Assembly: GCA_046154695.1 (NCBI GenBank)
Contig: JBJXFI010000127.1
Location: forward strand, 1 to 7,624
DNA from: DALYLB01 sp046154695
GTDB taxonomy: Bacteria > Acidobacteriota > Blastocatellia > RBC074
Length of the DNA stretch: 7,624 nt
Direction of reading: 5' to 3'
A program made the translations under genes and the position numbers. The notes under the pieces were generated by a model that made no database searches, had not been told where the DNA came from, and saw only the letters and a program-made list of their open reading frames with translations. This document shows, one piece after another, positions 1 to 5,787 of the stretch; the first letter of the stretch is position 1; each line of letters opens with the position of its first letter.

Positions 1-854
1 TCGATCGGCGTTCCGCCCGTGCCGATGCGCAGCCGTGTCCGGCCGAGACGCTCTTCGCCCTCGGGCTTCTCGACCTTTGGCAGATCGGCCTGAATCTGGC
101 CGTTGACGCCCCGGCCGCGAACCTCCGCGTTGACCTCGCCTTCGAATCGCATCTCGATGTTGCCGTTGACGCCGCGCATCTCGATCGACTTGCCCGTCAG
201 CGGCGCGAAGGTTACATCGACGCTCCCGTTGATGCCGACGATGTTGGTCTCGCCGTTGATTCGCGCGACCTTCACGCTGCCGGTCACGCCGCGAATCTCG
301 GCGCGGCCGTTGAGATCGCCCGCGATCTCGACATTGCCGTTAATGCCGTTGGTCTCGAAATCGACCTTCTTCGGCAGGCGAAGCAGCACCCGCTGCCGTC
401 CTTCGGGCAGGCTCCCGATCGCGGAGAAGATGCTCTTCCGGTCGCTCTCGGTGCGAATGGTCAGCCCTTCTTCTCCATGCTCGATGTTGAGCTGGCGATA
501 TTGCAGGTCCTCTTTCTTCTTCGCCGAACGAACGATCAGCACCTCGGCGATCGAACCCTCCCCCGTCTCCACACGAACCTGGCCGTTGATACCGTGGACA
601 TTAACCACTGCGCCCGGCTTGAGCGTGTAGCTGCGGCGAATCTCTTCCTTCTCCGCAAAATCGACCCCCTCCGTGTCGGCGCCGGCGAGCGGCGGCGCCG
701 CGGCCTTCGCATCGGGGGCGGAGTCGCTCGGGGCGATCTGCGCTTCCACCTTCTTCTCCTGCCGGCCCGCGCGCATCCTGCATCCCCCAACGCCCAACAT
801 CGTCAGGCTCAATCCGGCGGCGATCAATAACAGCATGGTCGATTTCGATCTCAT
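1..854 (-). CDS. DUF4097-type putative lipoprotein (3' end cut off)
   Basis: An open frame starts at ATG 854-852 and runs off the left edge without a stop, giving 284 visible residues. AGGAGG (863-868) lies 8 nt upstream, which supports this start. The N-terminus is a lipoprotein signal: basic MRSKS, a hydrophobic stretch at residues 7-22, then VGGC with C25 as the probable lipidated cysteine. Residues 26-70 are an Ala/Pro/charged linker. From about residue 75 the protein is made of short beta-strand repeats punctuated by Asn-Gly turns (HGINGQV, TNGINGNV, ARINGET, VGINGSV, RGVNGNI, RGVNGQI). That is the look of the DUF4097/putative auto-transporter adhesin family, predicted to form a stacked beta fold. 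The likely place is the outer face of a membrane. The biochemical role of the family is not established. It lies downstream of the sigma/anti-sigma pair, behind its own candidate promoter, and may be a target of that sigma factor (inference). Confidence 0.82.
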   Translation of the reverse strand, partial: MRSKSTMLLLIAAGLSLTMLGVGGCRMRAGRQEKKVEAQIAPSDSAPDAKAAAPPLAGADTEGVDFAEKEEIRRSYTLKPGAVVNVHGINGQVRVETGEGSIAEVLIVRSAKKKEDLQYRQLNIEHGEEGLTIRTESDRKSIFSAIGSLPEGRQRVLLRLPKKVDFETNGINGNVEIAGDLNGRAEIRGVTGSVKVARINGETNIVGINGSVDVTFAPLTGKSIEMRGVNGNIEMRFEGEVNAEVRGRGVNGQIQADLPKVEKPEGEERLGRTRLRIGTGGTPI

Positions 855-894
855 CTCGATTCCCTCCTGTGGTCTTTGCGGCAAGGCACAAACG

Positions 895-922
895 GTTACG
901 CCATTGCAAGCGAGCAGGTTCC
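895..922 (-). promoter_or_regulatory. Candidate ECF-sigma-type promoter upstream of the lipoprotein gene
   Basis: On the minus strand GGAACC (922-917) is followed by a 16-nt spacer and CGTAAC (900-895). ECF promoters commonly carry a GGAAC -35 element with a roughly 16-17 nt spacer and a -10 element often containing CGT. Transcription would begin near 888, giving a leader of about 33 nt before ATG 854 that includes the ribosome binding site. The match is by eye and one pair of hexamers can arise by chance. The support comes from geometry and from the ECF sigma gene upstream. Confidence 0.45.
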
Positions 923-969
923 ACCCGATTGGCCGATTTTTCAAGCGATTTCACGATCCCTACCAACCC

Positions 970-1036
970 GAAACGAACAAACGGAACAAACGGAGCCGCC
1001 CAATGTGCGTCTCCGTTTGTTCCGTTTGTTCGTTTC
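970..1036. repeat. Perfect 26-bp inverted repeat (stem-loop) between genes
   Basis: Positions 970-995 and 1011-1036 are exact reverse complements (26/26) around a 15-nt loop. The arms are built from a 9-nt unit, CCGTTTGTT, repeated head to tail, with a shortened third copy. The stem lies 27 nt past the stop codon of the FecR/DUF3352-like gene and upstream of the lipoprotein promoter. It could end or stabilise the upstream transcript. No T-run follows either arm, so it is not a standard intrinsic terminator. The periodic, low-complexity arms suggest a dispersed genomic repeat. Confidence 0.85.
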
Positions 1037-1062
1037 TCGCTTCGCTCCCCTTCCACCCGACG

Positions 1063-3720
1063 CTACGGGGTCGCGCGCCGGAAGATCTGGCCCATTCCAG
1101 AGGATCCCGGCAAGCCGAGCAGGTCCGCGGGGCTCAGGCTCAGCGGGCCGTCCTCGGTGTTGACCGAAAAGATCATCCGATCCTTGAGGGCGTAGACATA
1201 AGCCAGTCCCGCCTTCTTGCCGAGCAGCCCCTTCATCATCTCGCGGGCCTCTTTCGGCGCGCCGGAGTTCCCGACGACCCTGGCGATCGGCGCGGTCAGC
1301 GAGCTCGTGTTTTGATAGAGCATCGCTGAGAAGTTGGCCTGCCTGTCCTCGGGCAGCGTCGCCTTGAACTTCGCCGACTGAAGCAGGGTGAGGCCCGACT
1401 CCTTGAACTTGATCGCGTTCTCGACCAGCGCGCGGCTGGGGGCGGCGATCAGGTACCCGTAGGCAAAGGCGTAATTGACTTCGGCCACGGCGACATCGAG
1501 CGATTTGAGCGTGTAGAAGGTCTTGCCGCCGACATCCACCTTTGTCCAGGCGAGCCCGTTCTTGCCGTGTTTGGCGAACTCGGCGTTCAGCTTCTCGACC
1601 AGATGTTCGAGCGACTGCTGAAGGCGCGCGGGATCGTCGACCTGGAAGACCGCCTTCCACGAGGGGGTCGGCAGGACCGGACCGTCGATCGCGAAGGCGT
1701 ACTCGCTGCCGAGCGGCCCCGCGAAATCGTTCCGCAGATCGATTCCCTGTTCGGTCTGGAACTTCTGCAGCTCCGCATACGCGTTCGGATCGGCCGTCTT
1801 GAGCGTGTTGAGCAGATCATCCACCAGCGCCGTCGGCTCCTGGACCACGAAGGCCGCAACCACATTGGCGTCGGGCGAGATGAATTCGAGCGCTCCCATC
1901 GGGTTCGGCGCCGCCAGCCACGACGTGATGCCGTGCTGGCTCTCCTTGAAATTGACGACCGCGCGATTGTACGGTTTGCCGTCCTTCTCCTTGAGCTCGA
2001 CGACGAAGTAGCGCAGATCGGTCACGCCGAGCTGCTGGAAGGCGCCGGCCGCCTTCTCATCCTTGAGCCCGCTCATCACGAGCCGCTCCAGATCAGCGGC
2101 GATGATCAGCCCCGCGCCCTCGCGATAGAGGTTCGCAATGTGGTTGCGGAAGGGCGAGGCCGCGAACGGCTTCGCCTGGGAGCGCACCCGCGCCGCCAGT
2201 TGCCTGAGCGATTCTCCCTCGGGGGAGAACGCGATCACGCCGTCGTTCATCCAGAGATTGAGCGGCTTTCGGGCGCCCTGGGCGGCGCTCTGCTCGCCGC
2301 CGATCGCCGACGGATCGTCGACAATGCGGAGGCGCTGCTCGCCGGTCACGCCCATCTTGCTCTCGATCAGGGCGCGGAGGCCCCCGGGATCCCTGACCTC
2401 GGCGATGATCACCGGCTCATTCGGCTCCCCGTTCTGCTTGCCGGTCGCGGCCAGCACCACCTCGTCGCCGAGATGCGCGCCGAACTGGCGAATCAGATCG
2501 ATCGTCTCGTTGAAGCCCCGGCGGCCCTTCGACTGGTTCTGCTCCTTCTCCCACCACTGGCGAAGCTCGGCATTCTGCTGCAGGTTCTCCTGCAGGATCT
2601 GATTGGCCTTCGCCAGCGTCTCGGTGATGTTCGGAATCGCCACGTAGATCACGGTGTTTTCCGGCATCGAGTCGAGCAGCCGCGTCGAGTAACGATTGCC
2701 CGGCATCGCCACAACCGCCTCGATCTGCGCGCGGACTTCGTCGAGCATCCGGGTATAGCGTCCGGCATCGCGGCTCCAGGCGATCTCATCCTTGACGGCG
2801 ATGCGCTCGATGCTCTCGTGCGTCGTGACCTGCTGGCCCGGGAGCAGCACATCGTTGCGGCCCGCGTGATCGACATGGACTTCGCCCTCGATCACCGAGA
2901 CGCGCGCGCCCTTCGTGCCGCTGTTGACCGAGAAGATGGTCCCCTTGACCGAGATCAGCGAATCGTCGGTCTGAACGAAGAGCTTCCGCTCGCGCTGCTT
3001 CGCCGCCTGGACGATGACCTGTCCGCGGTCGAGATTGATTGTCACGCCCGCCGGATTGTCCGCCACCGACAATTCAGCGCGCTCCCGCATCTCGATCAGC
3101 GTGCCGTCGGGAAGCTTGACGACCGCGCCGGCCTCCTTCGACGTGCGGATCCGCTCGCCGCGCATCAACCGCTCGCCGACCCGAACCGCCTGCGTTCGAT
3201 CCTTGGTCACCTTATAGACGCCGCCGTTCGACGCCTCGACTATGGCGTTGAGCGTCGAGGCGGAATTGATGAAGCGCTGCACCCACGGCCATGCGCCCAG
3301 ACCGACCGCCGCAATCAGCGCCGCCGCGATCCCCCAGCGGAGCACCGTCATCCGGTGCCCGGCCACGGCCGCCCGCGCCTGCTGCGTTTCGAGCTGCTGT
3401 TTCGACTGGCTGCCATAGCGCGCCTCTTTCAGCGCCTTGCGGCAGGGAACGCATTCCCGCGTGTGATCTTCCAGCAGCATCGTCCGGGCCGCCGACAGGC
3501 CGCCCTGCAGATAGACCGGGATCAGCGACTGGAAATCGTCGCAATTGCGGATCTGATCCACCATCGGAACGCCCGCCTGAACCGCCATCCGCTGCCCCGA
3601 TAACCGGCTCCACACCCGCTCGCCCGCGCCCGCGACCACGCCCGCATCGAGCGCCTCGTTCCGAATCTCCCCCGCCGTATCATCGATAATATTATTCAGC
3701 TCACGATCCGTGATTTTCAT
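1063..3720 (-). CDS. Membrane anti-sigma-like protein: zinc finger, TM helix, FecR domain, DUF3352-like C-terminus
   Basis: The protein has 885 residues. Residues 60-93 carry an anti-sigma zinc-finger pattern, C60-x25-H86-x3-C90-x2-C93, as in zf-HC2/ZAS anti-sigma factors that bind ECF sigma factors in the cytoplasm. One transmembrane helix lies at about 126-147. Residues about 166-300 form a FecR-type domain (GERIRTSKEAGAVVKLPDG, SLISVKGTIFSV, VSVIEGEV). Residues about 346-880 form a large region in what look like two related halves (from DSMPENTVIYV and from LEFISPDANVV), resembling DUF3352-type proteins of unknown function. Start ATG 3720 lies 2 nt after the sigma stop codon. Its AGGAGG (3733-3738) is inside the sigma gene, with a rather long 12-nt spacing, so translation is probably coupled. 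The stop is TAG 1065-1063. The expected role is to sequester the sigma factor and respond to an envelope signal. The partner follows from position; the signal is unknown. FecR usually works with a TonB receptor, and none is visible here. Confidence 0.85.
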   Translation of the reverse strand: MKITDRELNNIIDDTAGEIRNEALDAGVVAGAGERVWSRLSGQRMAVQAGVPMVDQIRNCDDFQSLIPVYLQGGLSAARTMLLEDHTRECVPCRKALKEARYGSQSKQQLETQQARAAVAGHRMTVLRWGIAAALIAAVGLGAWPWVQRFINSASTLNAIVEASNGGVYKVTKDRTQAVRVGERLMRGERIRTSKEAGAVVKLPDGTLIEMRERAELSVADNPAGVTINLDRGQVIVQAAKQRERKLFVQTDDSLISVKGTIFSVNSGTKGARVSVIEGEVHVDHAGRNDVLLPGQQVTTHESIERIAVKDEIAWSRDAGRYTRMLDEVRAQIEAVVAMPGNRYSTRLLDSMPENTVIYVAIPNITETLAKANQILQENLQQNAELRQWWEKEQNQSKGRRGFNETIDLIRQFGAHLGDEVVLAATGKQNGEPNEPVIIAEVRDPGGLRALIESKMGVTGEQRLRIVDDPSAIGGEQSAAQGARKPLNLWMNDGVIAFSPEGESLRQLAARVRSQAKPFAASPFRNHIANLYREGAGLIIAADLERLVMSGLKDEKAAGAFQQLGVTDLRYFVVELKEKDGKPYNRAVVNFKESQHGITSWLAAPNPMGALEFISPDANVVAAFVVQEPTALVDDLLNTLKTADPNAYAELQKFQTEQGIDLRNDFAGPLGSEYAFAIDGPVLPTPSWKAVFQVDDPARLQQSLEHLVEKLNAEFAKHGKNGLAWTKVDVGGKTFYTLKSLDVAVAEVNYAFAYGYLIAAPSRALVENAIKFKESGLTLLQSAKFKATLPEDRQANFSAMLYQNTSSLTAPIARVVGNSGAPKEAREMMKGLLGKKAGLAYVYALKDRMIFSVNTEDGPLSLSPADLLGLPGSSGMGQIFRRATP

Positions 3721-3722
3721 GA

Positions 3723-4334
3723 TTATGATCTCCCTCCTTCAACGAATTCTCCGACCTCTTTCTTTACCCGCGTGCGCGCCCGGTGCAAAAGCACCCCGAC
3801 GACCATGGCCGACGTCCCCGTCATCTCGGCGATCTCGGTGTTGTCATATCCCTCGAAATACTTCAGGACGAACATCTCGGCGCTCTTTTCACCCAGATTC
3901 GAGATCGCGTTCCTCAGCGCCCCCCGCAATTCACTCCCCGCGGTCTGCGATTCGGGGCTCAACCGGGAATGAACCGACAGCGACGATGCGACATCCTCGA
4001 TCGAGACCTGATGCACCCGTCCCCGCTGCCGCATCAGATCCAGCGCCCCATTGATCGCCGCCCGATGCAGATAACTTCCCGGATTCGGTTCCAGATTCAA
4101 TTCCCCCTGCCGCCCCTGTCGTTTGGAAAGCCGTAAAAAGACCGTTTGCAGGACATCTTCCGCGTCCACAATGCTCCCCGTAATTCGATACGCCACTCGA
4201 AATACCCGGTCGGCATGGTCGCGAAAGAGGTTCTCCAGCTCGTGCGGGGCCCGATCGACAGCCCCCCCGGCGCCCTCTATCACTTTGAATTGCGTAGCGT
4301 TAAGTGCCACATCGTCCTCCTTTGCATCAATCAT
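3723..4334 (-). CDS. ECF-family RNA polymerase sigma factor
   Basis: A sigma-70 family protein of 203 residues that should direct RNA polymerase to a small regulon. Region 2 spans about residues 32-99, with the core-binding and -10-recognition segment VAYRITGSIVDAEDVLQTVF. Region 4 spans about 138-193 (NLGEKSAEMFVLKYFEGYDN, then the helix-turn-helix ending LLHRARTRVKKE). There is no region 1.1 or region 3, as expected for an ECF sigma. In the second helix the common TVKSRL-like stretch reads VVGVLL, a variant that may mark a subfamily. ATG 4334 is preferred over an in-frame GTG at 4349 because AAGG (4342-4345) sits 7 nt upstream of the ATG, while the GTG has no good ribosome binding site. The gene is followed after 2 nt by the membrane anti-sigma-like gene, the classic arrangement for a sigma factor and its regulator. 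Confidence 0.93.
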   Translation of the reverse strand: MIDAKEDDVALNATQFKVIEGAGGAVDRAPHELENLFRDHADRVFRVAYRITGSIVDAEDVLQTVFLRLSKRQGRQGELNLEPNPGSYLHRAAINGALDLMRQRGRVHQVSIEDVASSLSVHSRLSPESQTAGSELRGALRNAISNLGEKSAEMFVLKYFEGYDNTEIAEMTGTSAMVVGVLLHRARTRVKKEVGEFVEGGRS

Positions 4335-4341
4335 TGCGTCA

Positions 4342-4347
4342 CCTTCC
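4342..4347 (-). promoter_or_regulatory. Ribosome binding site deciding the sigma factor start
   Basis: GGAAGG on the minus strand lies 7 nt upstream of ATG 4334. It overlaps the codons that would follow the alternative GTG at 4349, which argues that the ATG is the real start. Confidence 0.6.
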
Positions 4348-4406
4348 ACTCTCGAAAACGCTCCGCCAGGTTCTTCATTAACAACGGCCCGAAAAAAAGC
4401 GCGGTC

Positions 4407-4748
4407 TTATTTCGCGGCCGGCGCCGCCTTGAGTCTGGTGTCGAGCCAGTCGGCGCGGAACTTCCGCATCTCGGGGGTGAGTTCCCTGTTGAGGGCTTCG
4501 AAGGGGACGACCTCCACCTGCGGGTCTTCGGTGAAGGTCAATTGGACGGTGCGCGTGACGCCGCGCTGTTCGACTTCGAGCGTGACGGTGTCGCCGGGTT
4601 TGTGCCGGTCGAGGATCGGCTGCAGAGGTCAAGACCTCCGGATCGGAAACGCGATCTCGTACTCGACCCGCCCCTGCGCGAACGCAGGCGCCGCCAGCAG
4701 GAAAAAGATGACCGCAGCCGCAGCTGACCGGCCCGCGCGATAAATCAT
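4407..4748 (-). pseudogene. Remnant of an M61-type (glycyl aminopeptidase-like) exported peptidase with internal deletion
   Basis: A strong AGGAGG (4754-4759) precedes ATG 4748 by 5 nt. The frame encodes a signal peptide (hydrophobic core AAAAVIFFLLAAPAFA, probable cleavage after AFA) and RVEYEIAFP, which resembles the first beta strand of M61 peptidases. It stops at TGA 4631-4629 after 39 residues. The same frame then continues open to TAA 4409-4407 and encodes the end of a PDZ domain (HKPGDTVTLEVEQRGVTRTV) plus a tail (LTPEMRKFRADWL) typical of the C-terminus of M61 proteins. The zinc-binding catalytic domain and most of the PDZ domain, several hundred residues in family members, are missing. 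The tail has no start codon with a ribosome binding site, so it is probably untranslated. The M61 assignment rests on both ends looking right by eye. Another PDZ-ended exported protease is possible, and a misassembly could give the same picture. Confidence 0.62.
4613..4646. repeat. Junction scar: palindrome between 7-bp direct repeats
   Basis: GGATCGG occurs at 4613-4619 and 4640-4646, 27 nt apart. Between the copies is the palindrome GAGGTC-AA-GACCTC (4625-4638), whose centre supplies the in-frame TGA. This is the point where the N-terminal and C-terminal pieces of the broken peptidase gene meet, so it looks like the scar of a deletion or excision, or an assembly join. Confidence 0.6.
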
Positions 4749-4784
4749 GGCCACCTCCTCTCGAATCTCCACCGAAATCGTTTT

Positions 4785-4821
4785 GAGTTCCGCCTTCAGG
4801 CCAATGGCGTTAAGCTTAGAG
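4785..4821. repeat. Left terminal inverted repeat of the palindromic element
   Basis: These 37 nt beginning GAGTTCCGCCTTCAGGCC match the reverse complement of 5069-5105 with a single mismatch (C for T in the TTAAGCTTAGAG end). An eight-T run (4822-4829) follows immediately inside. Confidence 0.9.
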
Positions 4822-5068
4822 TTTTTTTTGAAATACGATCTTTGCAGCCTGCGAAGCAGGCGACAGCATATAGCCTGGGGCGCAAGCCCCAGGACCGCGT
4901 CGAAAACGCTCGCAAGCCCGTGAAACGGGCGGCAGAGCGTCCGCTGTCGCCCGTTTCACGGGCTTGACAACCGTTCTTACCAACCCTGGGGTTCCGGCTT
5001 CGCCTTCACCCCAGGCTATATGCTTGCCACCCGCTTCGCGGGTTGAGGCAAAAGGATTTCAATACACC

Positions 5069-5105
5069 CTCTAAACTTAACGCCATTGGCCTGAAGGCGG
5101 AACTC
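5069..5105. repeat. Right terminal inverted repeat of the palindromic element
   Basis: This is the partner of 4785-4821 (36/37). Its outer 18 nt plus 5 flanking nt (5088-5110) recur exactly, in reverse orientation, at 6720-6742 at the end of hemL. Confidence 0.9.
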
Positions 5106-5115
5106 CGAACGTTCG

Positions 5116-5787
5116 CTATTCCCCTCGTTCGTTCCACTGATACCCGATGCCGCGGACCGAGCGGATAAAGCGCCCTTCGGCGTCGCCGAGCGATTGGCGA
5201 AGCCGGACGATCATGTTGTCGACGGTGCGCTGATTCGGCAGCCGGTCCCGCCCCCACAAATCATCCAGAATCTCATCGCGGCTGATGACGCGCGGCGCCG
5301 AGACGATCAGCAGTTGCAGCAGTTGAAAATCGCGCGCGGGGGGATATTCGCGCTGCCCGCCCGGCTGAACGATCGCGCGCGCGTTGAGGTCGATGTGTCG
5401 TTGATTGCATTGAATCCGCGGACGCACCGCGTGCGTGTCGAGCACGTGCCTGACGCGCAGCAGCAGCTCGCGCAATTGAAACGGCTTGGGGATGAACTCT
5501 TCCGCGCCGGTCTCGAATCCCTCCAGCCGGTTTTCCGCCGAGCTGAGGGCCGTCATGAAGATCACCGGCGTCGCCACGCGGGCCTTGATGTGGCGCGCCA
5601 GCTCGAATCCCGAGCCGTCAGGCAGCCCCACGTCGAGCACGATCAGATCCCACCAGGCGCCCTGCAATTCATCGACGGCCCGCTGCCGGGTTTCGACCCA
5701 GAGGACCTCGTACCCTTCGCGCGCCAGCCGCTCCTGCAGCGTCGCGCCCAGCGAGCGGTCGTCTTCGACCAGCAGGAGCCGCGTCAT
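5116..5787 (-). CDS. OmpR/PhoB-family response regulator
   Basis: A 223-residue two-component response regulator. The receiver domain (about 1-118) has all the usual active-site residues: acidic pair D9/D10 in LLLVEDD, phospho-acceptor D52 in VLDVGLPDG, T79 in MTA and K101 in PKPF. The DNA-binding domain (about 128-218) is a winged helix of the OmpR type, with SRDEILDDLWG, recognition helix RTVDNMIVRLRQSL and the hairpin RSVRGIGYQW. Length and layout are normal for the family. Its ATG overlaps the kinase stop as ATGA, and AGGTGG just upstream can serve as the ribosome binding site. The neighbouring kinase is almost certainly its partner. Target genes cannot be read from the window. It ends at TAG 5118-5116, 10 nt before the palindromic element. 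Confidence 0.95.
   Translation of the reverse strand: MTRLLLVEDDRSLGATLQERLAREGYEVLWVETRQRAVDELQGAWWDLIVLDVGLPDGSGFELARHIKARVATPVIFMTALSSAENRLEGFETGAEEFIPKPFQLRELLLRVRHVLDTHAVRPRIQCNQRHIDLNARAIVQPGGQREYPPARDFQLLQLLIVSAPRVISRDEILDDLWGRDRLPNQRTVDNMIVRLRQSLGDAEGRFIRSVRGIGYQWNERGE

Larger units (their letters stand above)
4785..5105. mobile_element. 321-bp palindromic MITE/REPIN-like element without coding capacity
   Basis: The ends are 37-bp inverted repeats, 4785-4821 and 5069-5105, identical but for one base (36/37). Inside, the element is symmetric. A GCCTGC-GAA-GCAGGC hairpin (4847-4861) mirrors ACCCGC-TTC-GCGGGT (5029-5043). The 16-nt block 4865-4880 is exactly complementary to 5009-5024, and each copy also pairs locally (CCTGGGGC-GCAA-GCCCCAGG at 4874-4893; CCTGGGG 4985-4991 with CCCCAGG 5009-5015). 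The centre is a long stem, 4913-4935 against 4944-4966 (22/23), around an 8-nt loop. No transposase or credible ORF is present and I see no clear target-site duplication. It lies 10 nt beyond the response regulator stop and 36 nt upstream of the peptidase remnant start, filling most of that 367-nt gap. Mobility is inferred from structure. Confidence 0.75.

Noticed and set aside
3232..3262. 9-bp inverted repeat CGCCTCGAC/GTCGAGGCG
   Set aside because: It lies inside the coding region at the start of the FecR part and is explained by codon choice in GC-rich sequence.
1567..3603. A 678-codon plus-strand open frame opposite the FecR/DUF3352-like gene
   Set aside because: It is antisense to a well-supported gene, its product is rich in Arg, His and Leu with no recognisable domain, and long antisense frames are expected in GC-rich coding DNA.
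4335..4349. GTG at 4349 as the sigma factor start (208 residues)
   Set aside because: There is no convincing ribosome binding site before it, while GGAAGG is well spaced for ATG 4334.
4367..4373. GAACCTG upstream of the sigma gene, also present in the -35 of the candidate lipoprotein promoter, as sign of autoregulation
   Set aside because: No CGT-type -10 lies 16-17 nt downstream, and the implied transcript start would leave almost no leader before ATG 4334.
4392..4416. Possible intrinsic terminator (7-T run on the minus strand) after the peptidase remnant
   Set aside because: The preceding stem is only CGCG paired with CGCG around a 9-nt loop, too weak to call.
4629..4631. The in-frame TGA as a selenocysteine codon joining both halves
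   Set aside because: The surrounding residues match no selenoprotein, and the missing peptidase domain points to a deletion junction; the nearby palindrome has only 6-bp arms with a 2-nt centre.
4123..4743. Two plus-strand open frames (about 190-206 codons) over the sigma start and the peptidase remnant
   Set aside because: They are antisense to the sigma N-terminus and to the recognisable PDZ tail, and have no domain signal of their own.
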